Below, piece after piece: positions 27,127-37,338 of a stretch of 64,000 bases of DNA. The stretch is from Shewanella vesiculosa. GTDB lineage: Bacteria; Pseudomonadota; Gammaproteobacteria; Enterobacterales; Shewanellaceae. The notes under the pieces are model-generated. The model was not told the origin of the DNA. It saw only the letters and a program-made list of their open reading frames with translations, and searched no databases. The position numbers were made by a program, and so were the translations under genes. Location: assembly GCF_021560015.1 (NCBI RefSeq), contig NZ_CP073588.1, positions 1 to 64,000 on the forward strand, read 5' to 3'. Position 1 is the first letter of the stretch. The number at the start of each line of letters is the position of its first letter.

Positions 27127-27394
27127 CTAAGCTGCAATAGCTTTGATCTTTGCGTTTAAGCGTGCCTTCTGACGAGCGGCTTTATTCTTGTGAATAAGAC
27201 CTTTAGTCGCCATACGGTCAACAATTGGTTGTGCAGTAGCGAATGCTTCTGTAGCCGCTTTATGGTCACCACTTTTGATAGCAGCGATGACTTTTTTTAA
27301 CGTATGTACGTAACATAGAGCGACGGCTAGCGTTATGCTGGCGACGCTTTTCAGACTGAAGCGCGCGCTTCTTTGCAGACTTGCTATTAGCCAA
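27127..27394 (-). CDS. rpsT: Ribosomal protein S20, TTG start, one extra base
   Basis: A small-subunit ribosomal protein of about 88 residues. The translation begins (TTG)[18 protein letters not shown] and ends [14 protein letters not shown]. coli rpsT also starts with a rare codon (UUG), which matters for its autogenous control, so the TTG is believable. The span is not a multiple of three: a T7 run at 27292–27298 should have six T ([13 protein letters not shown]). S20 loss is severely deleterious, so this is almost certainly a sequence error. It is divergent from murJ, as in many gammaproteobacteria. Confidence 0.93.
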
Positions 27395-27652
27395 GGTGCA
27401 ACTCCTAAAAACTGGATTTGATACTTTTAAGGCCGAGGAATATGCCTGCTTTTTGTCGCCTTGTCAACGACTACAGCTGAATAATCATCATAAAGATAAA
27501 TTAATCCAACCTAGCATGCCAAACTTCAACCCAACTCGTGTAATATGTGGCGCAATTCTACCAGCTCTTTGGTCTGTGTGACAGGGTTAGAATAGAATAT
27601 TTGTTATAAATCCCATTAATTTCTTAGAAGTAACCACGTTTCAGGGGGCTGT

Positions 27653-29211
27653 TTGAGCAAAAAATTATTTAAATCAGGTCTAATAGTTAGTGTTATGACA
27701 TTGATTTCTCGAGTATTAGGCTTGGTCCGTGATGTGGTTATTGCGAATCTTATGGGAGCCGGTAGTAGTGCTGATGTGTTCTTTTGCTAATAAAATCCCT
27801 AATTTTTTAAGACGTTTATTTGCTGAAGGTGCTTTTGCGCAGGCGTTCGTGCCGGTACTGACTGAGTATCAGGAAAAAATGACTCCAGAAGATACTCGTG
27901 AGTTGTTAAGTAAGGTTGCAGGTACTTTAGGGGGTACTGGTTACGATTGTAACCTTAGTTGGCGTTGTGTGTTCACCAGTGCTTGCAGCACTTTTTGGCG
28001 GTGGCTGGTTTGTCGATTGGCTAAATGATGGCCCCAATGCTGAAAAATTTGAACTTGCTTCAGTGATGTTAAAAATTACCTTTCCGTATTTATGGTTTAT
28101 TACCTTCACAGCATTAGCCGGCTCAATTCTCAATACTCGCGGACGCTTTGCTGTATCAGCGTTTACGCCGGTCTTCTTAAATGTGGCCATCATTACCGTG
28201 GCTTTGTGGTATGCACATACGCTAGAAAATCCTGAGATTGGTTTAGCTTGGGGGGTATTTTTTGGCGGCCTTATTCAATTTTTGTTCCAAATCCCTTTTT
28301 TGATCCGCGAGAAAGCGCTCGTTAAACCTTCATGGGGATGGAATCATCCTGGCGTAGTGAAAATCAGAACTTTGATGATCCCTGCATTATTTGGGGTATC
28401 GGTATCACAAATCAATTTATTGTTTGACACTTTTATTGCCAGTTTTTTGATGACAGGGTCGATAAGTTGGCTCTACTACGCCGATCGACTATTGGAGTTT
28501 CCTTTAGGCTTATTTGGCATTGCGATCGCGACTGTTATTCTCCCTGCACTGTCACAAAAACATGTGAATGCCGAAGGCAGTGGCTTTAATCACACTATGG
28601 ATTGGGGGGTTAAAGCCATTTTGCTACTGGGGACTCCGGCTATGTTAGGATTAATCGTTCTGGCTAAACCCATGTTAATGGTGCTGTTTATGCGAGGTGC
28701 ATTTAGCGTTAATGACGTTGAAATGGCATCGTACAGCTTGGTTGCATACGGTTGTGGTTTATTAAGTTTTATGATGATTAAAGTGTTAGCGCCGGGATAC
28801 TATTCGCGCCAAGATACTAAAACACCGGTTAAATATGGCATCATTGCCATGGTGAGTAATATGGCCTTTAACCTTATTTTTGCGATTCCATTTGGTTATG
28901 TGGGGTTAGCTATTGCGACATCAATGTCTGCGTTATTGAATGCTGGCTTGTTATACAGAGGTTTGCATAAGGCGGGCGTTTATCAAATGAGCCGACAAAC
29001 CTTGTTTTTCTCATTTAAAGTGATCATCTCTACAGCATTGATGACTATTGCACTTGTGTATTTTATGCCACAACAAAGCATATGGCTTGAATGGCACACT
29101 TTTGAGCGGATGTTTATGTTAATTGAGCTTATTGTTGGCGGCGCAGTTATTTATCTGTTGAGTTTGCTTGTGTTGGGTGTTCGACCTTGGAAAATTAAAC
29201 GTCAGAGATAA
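27653..29211 (+). CDS. murJ: MurJ, lipid II flippase, frame broken twice
   Basis: An essential inner-membrane flippase of peptidoglycan precursors, of the MOP superfamily. The start is TTG 27653 after CAGGGGG, giving MSKKLFKSGLIVSVMTLISR. The first break is at TTCTTTTGC (about 27780–27786), where two T are missing or one is extra. The second is a G5 run at 27930–27934 with one extra G. Restored, it reads NFLRRLFAEGAFAQAF, then VTIVTLVGVVCSPVLAA and GVSVSQINLLFDT, with about 14 hydrophobic helices and a normal length of about 519 residues. Essentiality argues for sequence error. It heads the ribF–ileS–lspA–fkpB–ispH run. Confidence 0.9.
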
Positions 29212-29347
29212 ATTATCCTATTCGAATGGCAGGGCGAGTATCGGCAGAATATCCTAAATCGGCTGTAATAATCTCAGGTTGAAACTCGCATCTGACATTG
29301 GTTTGGGTATATAATCTGCCGATTTGCAATAGGCAGTATTGAGCGTA

Positions 29348-30283
29348 ATGGAATTAATCCGCGGTATACACAATATTTTAGCTTCTCATCATGGTTGTGT
29401 TTTGACCATTGGGAATTTTGATGGTGTCCATCGTGGCCATGCGCAAGTGATCAGTAGCTTGGTGAGTAAAGCACATCACTTTCAATTACCCGCAACGTTA
29501 ATGACGTTTGAGCCTCAACCGCAAGAACGCTTCCGAGGTGCTGATGCGCCTGCTCGACTTAGCCTCCTTCGCGATAAAATGAGGTTACTAGACGAGCTGA
29601 AGATTGATCGACTACTTTGTATCAATTTTACTGAAGCTTTTGCTAATCAACCTGCTGAAGCCTTTATTGAAGAGTTATTAGTCAATAAGCTTGGCGTTAA
29701 ATATTTGGTTGTTGGTGATGATTTTTGCTTTGGTAAAGGTCGCTTAGGTAATTTCGAAATGCTTGTTGCAGCGGGTAAGAAGTTTGGCTTTACCGTTGTC
29801 AGTACCCAAAGTTTTGTTGTTGGCTCGTCGCGAGTAAGCTCTACTGCGGTAAGAGAGCAACTGGCATTAGGGAACTTGGAGCAAGCAAGGCGTTTACTTG
29901 GCCATCCTTTCATTTTAAGTGGTAAGGTTGCTCACGGACAAAAATTAGGCCGTACGATCGGTTTTCCAACCGCTAACATCGCGTTAAAGCGACATGTGGT
30001 ACCGATTCGAGGCGTCTTTGCCGTTCGTTTGTACTGGGATGGCAGTGATATATATGATGGAGTGGCTAATGTGGGGTTTAGACCCACTGTCAATGGTCAA
30101 ACCTGCAGATTAGAAGTCCACTTGTTTGATTTCACCGGTGATTTATACGGTAAACGAGTGGAAGTAGAACTAGTGGCAAAGATCCGTGATGAACAACCTT
30201 TTGAGTCATTGGACGCGCTAAAAAAACAGATTTTAAATGATGCAAATGAAGCTCGCGCTTTATTTAGCAACGATGCTAGCTGA
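29348..30283 (+). CDS. ribF: RibF, bifunctional riboflavin kinase/FAD synthetase
   Basis: Makes FMN and then FAD. The start is ATG 29348 (MELIRGIHNI), matching other RibF proteins; a TTG three codons earlier is in frame. The N-terminal nucleotidyltransferase has LTIGNFDGVHRGH and VSSTAVREQL; the C-terminal flavokinase has GRTIGFPTANI and the later GVANVGFRPTV and LEVHLFDF. The 311 residues are normal. It lies 136 bases past murJ and 33 bases before ileS. Confidence 0.96.
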   Translation: MELIRGIHNILASHHGCVLTIGNFDGVHRGHAQVISSLVSKAHHFQLPATLMTFEPQPQERFRGADAPARLSLLRDKMRLLDELKIDRLLCINFTEAFANQPAEAFIEELLVNKLGVKYLVVGDDFCFGKGRLGNFEMLVAAGKKFGFTVVSTQSFVVGSSRVSSTAVREQLALGNLEQARRLLGHPFILSGKVAHGQKLGRTIGFPTANIALKRHVVPIRGVFAVRLYWDGSDIYDGVANVGFRPTVNGQTCRLEVHLFDFTGDLYGKRVEVELVAKIRDEQPFESLDALKKQILNDANEARALFSNDAS

Positions 30284-30316
30284 AATGAATCAGCTTTAAA
30301 TAATGGTATGGGATCA

Positions 30317-33139
30317 ATGAGCGACTATAAATTTACTTTGAATTTGCCGGAAACAGAGTTTCCGATGCGCGGTAATTTGGCAAATCGCGAGCCAGAAATG
30401 TTAAATAGCTGGACGCAAGATGGACTGTATCAACAGATCCGTGAAAGCCGTATCGGCCGTAAACCTTTCATTCTGCACGATGGCCCTCCATACGCCAATG
30501 GCAGCATTCATATTGGTCACTCTGTAAACAAAATTCTTAAAGACATCATTGTTAAGTCAAAAACCATGTCTGGTTTTGACGCGCCTTATATTCCTGGGTG
30601 GGATTGTCATGGACTACCCATTGAGCTAAAAGTTGAGCAAAAAGTCGGTAAGCCTGGCGTCAAAATTTCTGCGGCAGAGTTTCGTGAAGAATGTCGTAAA
30701 TATGCCGCTATTCAAGTTGAAGGTCAGCGTGATGACTTCATTCGTTTAGGTGTATTAGGTGATTGGCAAAACCCATATCTCACAATGGATTTTTCAACTG
30801 AAGCAAATATCGTTCGTTCATTGGCAAAAGTGATTGATAGCGGTCATTTGCACAAAGGTGTTAAGCCTGTGCATTGGTGTACCGATTGTGGTTCAGCGCT
30901 AGCTGAAGCAGAAGTTGAATACGAAGATAAAACATCGCCAGCCATCGACGTGGCTTTTGTGGCAGTTGATAGCCAAGCAGTTGCAGCTAAATTTGGCGTT
31001 GAAAATTATGCTAAACCAGTTGCCATGGCTATTTGGACTACAACTCCTTGGACGATTCCTGCTAACCGTGCGTTAGCATTAAGCCCTGAGCTAGATTATA
31101 GCTTGGTGGAATTTGTTAAAGACGGCAAAACCACCACATTGATTTTGGCCCAAGTTTTAGTCGAGTCTTGCCTTGAGCGTTACGCTGCAGAGTCACACGT
31201 CATTTTAGGTGAAGTAAAGGGCGCTGAGCTTGAGTTAATGCGTTTTAGCCACCCATTTTATGCGTTCGATGTGCCAGCCATTTTAGGCGATCACGTTACG
31301 ACTGACGCGGGTACTGGTATTGTACATACCGCACCAGGGCATGGTCAGGACGATTTTATTGTTGGTCAAAAATACGGTTTAGAAGTGGCAAACCCCGTTG
31401 GCGATAATGGGGTTTATAAAGCTGATACTGAATTTTTTGCCGGTCAGCATGTCTTTAAAGCCAACGCCAATGTGGTTGCGCTGTTAGAAGAAAAAGGCGC
31501 GTTATTGCTGCATGTTGCTTATCGTCATAGTTATCCACATTGCTGGCGCCACAAAACACCGATTATTTTCCGTGCTACGCCACAGTGGTTTATCTCTATG
31601 GATAACCATGGTTTACGCTCGCAAGCATTAAAAGAAATTGAGCAAACCAAGTGGATCCCTGATTGGGGTCAAAGCCGTATCGAAAAAATGGTTGAAAATC
31701 GTCCCGACTGGTGTATCTCTCGTCAGCGTACTTGGGGCGTACCGATCACCTTATTTGTTCACCGTGAAACCGATGAATTACATCCAGACAGTGTTTCACT
31801 AATGGAACGTGTCGCGCATCGCATTGAACAACAGGGTATTCAAGCTTGGTGGGATTTAGATGCCAGTGAGTTACTCGGGGATGAAGCAGATCAGTATCGT
31901 AAAGTAACTGACACATTAGATGTATGGTTTGACTCAGGTTCATCATTCTCATCTGTTGTTGCTGCACGCCCAGAGTTTCACGGTCATGGCGTTGATTTGT
32001 ATTTAGAAGGGAGCGATCAGCATCGCGGTTGGTTTATGTCATCATTGATGATTTCAACGGCGATGAATGGTACAGCACCTTATAAGCAAGTGCTGACTCA
32101 TGGTTTTACCGTTGATGGTAAAGGCCGTAAGATGTCAAAATCTGTTGGTAACGTGATAGCGCCACTACAAGTGATCAATAAGCTTGGGGCTGACATTTTA
32201 CGCTTATGGGTTGCCGCAACGGATTACAGTGGCGAAATGACCGTATCTGATGAAATTTTAAATCGTAGTGCTGACGCATATCGTCGTATTCGTAATACTG
32301 CTCGTTTCTTGTTAGCGAATCTAAATGGTTTTAACCCAGAAACAGACATGATTGCCTCAGAAGACATGGTCGCATTAGATCGTTGGGTTGTTCGCCGTGC
32401 AGCGGTACTGCAACAAGAAATTATCGAAGCGTATGATCAATACAACTTCCACCAAGTGACCCAAAAATTGATGCAGTTCTGCTCTGTTGAGCTAGGCAGT
32501 TTTTATCTTGATATTATTAAAGATCGCCAGTACACCGCGAAGCAAGAAGGTCATGCTCGTCGTAGTTGTCAATCTGCGCTTTATCATATTGCCGAAGCTA
32601 TGGTTCGTTGGATGACGCCAATCTTAAGCTTTACCGCCGACGAAGTTTGGCAGCAGCTACCAGGTAAGCGTGAAAAGTATGTGTTTACTCAAGAATGGTA
32701 TCAAGGCCTAGAAGCGGTAACGCTTGACAGTGATTTAAGTGATGATTATTGGGAAAAACTATTAACTGTCCGTAACGAAGTCAACAAAGTGCTTGAACAA
32801 GCGCGTCGTGACAAGCGTATTGGTGGTTCATTAGAAGCTGAAGTCACATTGTTTGCTGATGCTGATTTAGCGGCTGAACTCGCCAAGGTGGGTGATGAGT
32901 TGCGTTTTATCCTCATTACTTCAAAAGCGGCCGTGGCGGATATGTCACAAGCCGGTGATGACGCCATCGAAACAGAATTATGCTCACTTAAGCTAGTGGT
33001 AGCCAAAAGTTCGGCAGAGAAGTGCGAGCGTTGCTGGCACTATCGTGAAGAAGTTGGCACCATTGAATCTCACCCAACATTGTGTCAACGCTGTGTGACC
33101 AATATTGAAGGTGAAGGTGAACAACGCAATTTTGCTTAA
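30317..33139 (+). CDS. ileS: IleS, isoleucyl-tRNA synthetase
   Basis: Charges tRNA-Ile. The start is taken at ATG 30317 ([15 protein letters not shown]), which aligns with the E. coli start; another ATG three codons upstream is possible. The class I signature is [28 protein letters not shown] begins the editing domain, [14 protein letters not shown] follows and the second signature is KMSKSVGN. The C-terminal zinc fingers CERCWHY and CQRCV are present. The 940 residues are full length. Confidence 0.97.
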   Translation: MSDYKFTLNLPETEFPMRGNLANREPEMLNSWTQDGLYQQIRESRIGRKPFILHDGPPYANGSIHIGHSVNKILKDIIVKSKTMSGFDAPYIPGWDCHGLPIELKVEQKVGKPGVKISAAEFREECRKYAAIQVEGQRDDFIRLGVLGDWQNPYLTMDFSTEANIVRSLAKVIDSGHLHKGVKPVHWCTDCGSALAEAEVEYEDKTSPAIDVAFVAVDSQAVAAKFGVENYAKPVAMAIWTTTPWTIPANRALALSPELDYSLVEFVKDGKTTTLILAQVLVESCLERYAAESHVILGEVKGAELELMRFSHPFYAFDVPAILGDHVTTDAGTGIVHTAPGHGQDDFIVGQKYGLEVANPVGDNGVYKADTEFFAGQHVFKANANVVALLEEKGALLLHVAYRHSYPHCWRHKTPIIFRATPQWFISMDNHGLRSQALKEIEQTKWIPDWGQSRIEKMVENRPDWCISRQRTWGVPITLFVHRETDELHPDSVSLMERVAHRIEQQGIQAWWDLDASELLGDEADQYRKVTDTLDVWFDSGSSFSSVVAARPEFHGHGVDLYLEGSDQHRGWFMSSLMISTAMNGTAPYKQVLTHGFTVDGKGRKMSKSVGNVIAPLQVINKLGADILRLWVAATDYSGEMTVSDEILNRSADAYRRIRNTARFLLANLNGFNPETDMIASEDMVALDRWVVRRAAVLQQEIIEAYDQYNFHQVTQKLMQFCSVELGSFYLDIIKDRQYTAKQEGHARRSCQSALYHIAEAMVRWMTPILSFTADEVWQQLPGKREKYVFTQEWYQGLEAVTLDSDLSDDYWEKLLTVRNEVNKVLEQARRDKRIGGSLEAEVTLFADADLAAELAKVGDELRFILITSKAAVADMSQAGDDAIETELCSLKLVVAKSSAEKCERCWHYREEVGTIESHPTLCQRCVTNIEGEGEQRNFA

Positions 33140-33151
33140 GGAAGTAACACA

Positions 33152-33664
33152 ATGAGTACTGTGCCATTAACATGGAAAGACAGTGGCTTGCGTTGGTATT
33201 GGGTAGCTGCATTGGTGTTTTTAGCCGATCAGCTATCTAAACAATGGGTTTTGGCCAATTTTGAATTGTATGAGTCTATCAAGCTTCTGCCATTTTTTAA
33301 TTTCACTTATGTGCGAAACTATGGCGCTGCGTTCAGTTTTTTAAGTGATGCTGGTGGCTGGCAACGTTGGTTCTTTACTATTATAGCCCTCGGCTTTAGT
33401 ACTTTACTCACCATATGGCTACGTAAACAGTCACACACGATATGGCGGAGTAATTTAGCCTTTACCTTAGTTATTGGTGGCGCACTGGGCAATTTAGTTG
33501 ATCGTTTAATGCATGGCTTTGTCGTTGATTTTATCGATTTCTACTGGCAAACCAGCCATTATCCAGCGTTTAACATTGCCGATTCAGGTATATTTGTGGG
33601 TGCAGTACTGATCATTTGGGAATCATTTAGACCAGATGCAAAGTCACCAAAGGAGCAAGATTAA
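33152..33664 (+). CDS. lspA: LspA, prolipoprotein signal peptidase II
   Basis: An inner-membrane aspartyl protease that cleaves lipoprotein signal peptides. The 170 residues have four hydrophobic helices. The catalytic aspartates are in GGALGNLVDRL and FNIADSGIFVGAVL; DQLSKQWVL and the VRNYGAAFSFL motif are also intact. GGAAGT lies eight bases before the ATG. It sits between ileS and fkpB, the common gammaproteobacterial order. Confidence 0.96.
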   Translation: MSTVPLTWKDSGLRWYWVAALVFLADQLSKQWVLANFELYESIKLLPFFNFTYVRNYGAAFSFLSDAGGWQRWFFTIIALGFSTLLTIWLRKQSHTIWRSNLAFTLVIGGALGNLVDRLMHGFVVDFIDFYWQTSHYPAFNIADSGIFVGAVLIIWESFRPDAKSPKEQD

Positions 33665-33666
33665 CT

Positions 33667-34110
33667 GTGACAGATTTAACTAAACAAGATGGTCGCTCAT
33701 TGGTGTGCCATATGAATATTGTATTAGAAGACGGATCGACCGCCGACAGTACTAAAGCATCGGGCAAACCGGCGCGTTTTAATATTGGTGACGGTAGCTT
33801 AAGTCCGGCTTTTGAAGATGAACTTAAAGACTTGAGTGAAGGTGATAAGCACAAGTTTACCTTAGCGGCAAAAGATGCTTTTGGTGAGTCAAATCCAGAT
33901 GCAATCCATTATATGGACAGAAGCCGTTTTCCAGCTGATATGAAGCTTGAAGACGGTGTCATCGTCAGTTTTGCAGGCCCAGGTGGTAGTGAAATACCGG
34001 GTATTGTTCGTGATACGGCTGGTGATTCAATTACTGTCGATTTAAACCATCCACTTGCTGGACGCACGCTTACGTTTGAGCTTGAAGTGGTCAGTGTTAT
34101 AACTGATTAA
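33667..34110 (+). CDS. fkpB: FkpB/SlpA, FKBP-type peptidyl-prolyl isomerase
   Basis: A 147-residue SlyD-like isomerase without the metal-binding tail. [20 protein letters not shown] and [18 protein letters not shown] are family motifs. It starts with GTG at 33667, two bases after the lspA stop, with AAGGAGC before it. E. coli has it in the same place, between lspA and ispH. Confidence 0.94.
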   Translation: MTDLTKQDGRSLVCHMNIVLEDGSTADSTKASGKPARFNIGDGSLSPAFEDELKDLSEGDKHKFTLAAKDAFGESNPDAIHYMDRSRFPADMKLEDGVIVSFAGPGGSEIPGIVRDTAGDSITVDLNHPLAGRTLTFELEVVSVITD

Positions 34111-34121
34111 AAAGGTATCAC

Positions 34122-35081
34122 ATGTTAAAAGTTGATCCGACGTCTCCTGAACTGAGTATTTTGTTGGCTAATCCTCGCGGTTTTTGTGCTGGGGTTGATC
34201 GTGCAATCAGTATTGTTGAGCGTGCTTTAGAATTATTTGAACCGCCAATTTATGTTCGCCATGAAGTGGTACATAATCGCTATGTGGTTGAAAATCTAAA
34301 ACAGCGTGGTGCGCTTTTTATCGATGAACTTGATCAGGTTCCAGATAACAGCATTGTTATTTTTAGTGCCCATGGTGTATCTCAGGCAGTAAGAAAAGAA
34401 GCCAAAGATCGCGGTTTAAAAGTATTTGATGCTACCTGTCCTTTAGTAACAAAGGTGCATTTGCAAGTCACTCGTGCAAGTCGTAAAGGTATCGAGTGCA
34501 TTTTGATTGGCCATCAAGGGCACCCAGAAGTTGAAGGCACAATGGGACAATACGATAACCCTAAAGGTGGTGTTTATCTTATTGAATCACCTGAAGATGT
34601 TAATAATCTTCAGGTTAATAATCCTGAGAACTTATGTTTTGTTACTCAAACCACACTGTCTGTTGATGACACTTTAGATATCATTAGTGCATTACAGCAA
34701 CGTTTTCCTTCAATTGAAGGGCCCCGTAAAGATGACATATGCTACGCAACTCAAAATCGTCAAGATGCAGTACGTAGTATGTCTGCAGAAGTGGACTTAT
34801 TGATTGTTGTTGGCTCTAAAAACAGTTCTAATTCAAATCGTTTGCGTGAACTGGCTGAAAAAACTGGTACTCAATCTTATTTAGTTGATACCGCTGCTGA
34901 TGTAGAAGCAGCATGGTTTGACGGCGTAAAGAAAGTCGCTGTCACAGCCGGTGCTTCAGCGCCTGAAGTGTTAGTTCAACAAGTTGTTAACGCGATAGCG
35001 ACATTAGCACCGAGTGTGATAACTGAAGTTGAAGGACGTAAAGAAGATACTGTTTTTGCCGTACCTGCAGAATTGCGTTAA
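34122..35081 (+). CDS. ispH: IspH, 4-hydroxy-3-methylbut-2-enyl diphosphate reductase
   Basis: A [4Fe-4S] enzyme for the last step of the MEP isoprenoid pathway. The three cluster cysteines are in [24 protein letters not shown] and ATQNRQ-flanked [26 protein letters not shown] and the [13 protein letters not shown] and [12 protein letters not shown] segments are all intact. Its 319 residues are normal. It is last in the ileS operon, with a terminator downstream. Confidence 0.97.
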   Translation: MLKVDPTSPELSILLANPRGFCAGVDRAISIVERALELFEPPIYVRHEVVHNRYVVENLKQRGALFIDELDQVPDNSIVIFSAHGVSQAVRKEAKDRGLKVFDATCPLVTKVHLQVTRASRKGIECILIGHQGHPEVEGTMGQYDNPKGGVYLIESPEDVNNLQVNNPENLCFVTQTTLSVDDTLDIISALQQRFPSIEGPRKDDICYATQNRQDAVRSMSAEVDLLIVVGSKNSSNSNRLRELAEKTGTQSYLVDTAADVEAAWFDGVKKVAVTAGASAPEVLVQQVVNAIATLAPSVITEVEGRKEDTVFAVPAELR

Positions 35082-35136
35082 TTGTTACGTTCACAATTAC
35101 GTTAGTTATTTGTTTAATTTCAATACGATAAAAATA

Positions 35137-35172
35137 TTAACCCGCAACTTAATTTAGGTTGCGGGTTTTTTG
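35137..35172 (+). terminator. Terminator of the ileS–ispH operon
   Basis: A perfect 10-bp stem AACCCGCAAC/GTTGCGGGTT (35139–35148, 35158–35167) followed by a T-run. Confidence 0.92.
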
Positions 35173-35364
35173 TACTTAAAAAATGAACCGAGTATAATAC
35201 CAATAAAATATTTCGAGCTATTAATCATGCTTAATATACAAAATTGATACTATCTGATTACATTTAACTCAGCTATCATCTATATATTAAGTAAAATTAG
35301 CTTGGCGCAACAAAATTTAAGGTCGTATTCTCTAATATTGATCTTTGCAGGAGGTTTGACGCTT

Positions 35365-35904
35365 ATGTCACCTAAAAGGAATGGATTTTCCTTGATTGAA
35401 GTTATGGTCTCACTGGTTATTCTGGTGATAGGCCTTATTGGCATTTTTAATCTTCATATTATTTCTAAACAAGGCAGTTTTGAGTCTTTTCAGCAAACTC
35501 AAGCTTCGTATTATGCCAATGATATTATTAATCGAATGAAATTAAATCCGAGCCAATTAACGAGTTATGGCACTAGTAGTGGTGTGGGCTCCAAATACTC
35601 AGGTATACCTTCGATCCCTAGTCCAGCATGTAAAGGTACTGCGATTTGCTCTCCTGCTCAAATGGCTGCTTGGGATTTATATGAGTGGAGAGCTTCATTT
35701 ATCGGTGAAGCTGAAATAGTTAATACTCAAAATGTCGGTGGCTTGGATGTTCCTACGGCTTGTATTTTGGTTATCGGTAATAATGTTACTGTTGTTATGA
35801 GTTGGAAAGGAATCCGCTCTACTTCTGATTCTGAGCAATATGACGGCTGTGGGGATACGAGCGATAGACGACGTGTTTATTCTATTCAAACAGTGATAAT
35901 TTAG
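35365..35904 (+). CDS. pilV: PilV, type IV pilus minor pilin
   Basis: A prepilin of 179 residues that helps prime pilus assembly at the inner membrane. The start is ATG 35365, nine bases after CAGGAGG; the frame is open upstream to 35302, but without such a site. The class III leader is short and basic (MSPKRNG), with cleavage before FSLIEVMVSLVILVIGL and Glu5 in place. It is first of the pilV–pilW–pilX–pilY1–pilE run, and its stop abuts the pilW start. Confidence 0.9.
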   Translation: MSPKRNGFSLIEVMVSLVILVIGLIGIFNLHIISKQGSFESFQQTQASYYANDIINRMKLNPSQLTSYGTSSGVGSKYSGIPSIPSPACKGTAICSPAQMAAWDLYEWRASFIGEAEIVNTQNVGGLDVPTACILVIGNNVTVVMSWKGIRSTSDSEQYDGCGDTSDRRRVYSIQTVII

Positions 35905-36890
35905 ATGAAAAATATGAACAAAAATATAAAGTTATATCAGTTTGGTATGTCTCTGATTGAGCTGATGGTTGCTATGGTAATAAGCCTGTTTTTGTCTGCA
36001 GGTATTTTTACTATGTTCAGTATGTCGTCATCTAACGTTACAACGACAAGTCAGTTCAATCAGTTACAAGAAAATGGACGTATTGCATTGGCCATAATGG
36101 AGCGCGATATTAGTCAATTAGGCTTTATGGGAGATATAACTGGCACCGACTTTGTTGTTGGTAGTAATACTCAAATTCTTGCAGGTATAGTTCCTAATGA
36201 TTGTGTTGGCGATGGTGCTAACAATGCGACTTTACCTCAAGCGTTACCATCCCATTTTCGTCGCTTATGGGGTTATGAAGAGGGGGCCAGTGGGGTGGTG
36301 CCATTTGATTGCTTAACTGGCGTAAGAGATGCGACAGATGTCCTACAAATTAAACGTTTCATTGGACCATCAACGACTACACCTACAGATACAAGCCGTT
36401 TTTATGTTGGGACTACAGCAAATCAGGCCATATTCTTTACAGGGGCGCAGACTGCTCCAATCCTTACAAATGGCCGTTTTTGGGAATATCAACACCGTAT
36501 ATATTTTATTCGGAATGACGGTAATATTCCTGTTTTAAGACGCAGGACATTAACCGTAGATAATGGCATGGCAAATGAGGACCAGTTGGTTGAGGGGATC
36601 GAAAATATTCGCATGCTGTACGGTTTTGACAATGACGGTGACAGTTCACCTGATAGTTATATGCCAGCTTCAGAGGTGACCACTATGATGTGGGACAATC
36701 AGCTCTCCAACGACTAGTAGCTGTAAAGTTATTTGTCTTAGTCCGCTCGATACAAGAAGATCGAAGTTATACCAATGAAACTAAGTATCAACTAGGCGAT
36801 AAGACTATCCTTGCACCAAAAGATAATTTTAGGCGTAAAGTCATGTCCACAACTATTATGCTGGAAAATCCAGTGTTGATTCGAAGCTAG
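35905..36890 (+). CDS. pilW: PilW, type IV pilus minor pilin, one frame break
   Basis: A prepilin of the PilW family. The N-terminus has QFGMSLIELMVAMVISLFLS with the conserved Glu, then the PilW-type QFNQLQENGRIALAIMERDI. The frame runs to a stop at 36717, while the adjacent frame continues from about 36690 (LQRLVAVKLFVLVRSI... to 36890), as PilW C-termini do. One missing base near 36699–36705 would join them into about 328 residues. No homopolymer is obvious here. It lies between pilV and pilX. Confidence 0.83.
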
Positions 36891-36899
36891 GTAGCCAGT

Positions 36900-37334
36900 A
36901 TGAAAAAACAGAAAGGTATAGTGCTTTTTTTCTCATTAATAGTGTTGATAATTATGACTTTGATCGGTGTCGCTTTGGCTGTGAACTCTACTCAATCACT
37001 GAGGATGGCAGATGCTGGAGCACAAAGGTTAGATGCCAAAGCTGTTGCCGATGGAGGATTAGCCCAAGTAATCTCTGATAATTCTGGATCACTTCTGGCT
37101 AATTTATCAGCTAAAAAAACAGCCAATGTGTTTGGCGGATCACAGGTGATAACACCTTTGCCTGAGAGTGGTGTTCGAGATGTAGGTTGTCAAAGAACTT
37201 CTAATGCGACAGGCGCAAATTTAGTCAGTTGCAGAAGAGTAGAAGTAACTAGTACCGTTGCTTTTGGGCGAGATAACCTAGGTACGTTAACGGTAGCATC
37301 TGGCGTAGAGCAGCAAGTGCTAACAGGGAATTGA
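36900..37334 (+). CDS. pilX: PilX, type IV pilus minor pilin
   Basis: A 144-residue prepilin-like protein. MKKQKGIVLFFSLIVLIIMT is the PilX-type N-terminus, with a hydrophobic helix and no Glu5, followed by QSLRMADAGAQRLDAKAVAD. Two Cys in the C-terminal half could form a disulfide (VGCQRT, VSCRR). It ends four bases before pilY1. Confidence 0.86.
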   Translation: MKKQKGIVLFFSLIVLIIMTLIGVALAVNSTQSLRMADAGAQRLDAKAVADGGLAQVISDNSGSLLANLSAKKTANVFGGSQVITPLPESGVRDVGCQRTSNATGANLVSCRRVEVTSTVAFGRDNLGTLTVASGVEQQVLTGN

Positions 37335-37338
37335 TATC

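Noticed and set aside
35302..35364. Longer N-terminus for pilV
   Set aside because: ATG 35365 has CAGGAGG before it and gives a proper type IV prepilin leader; the extension would bury it.
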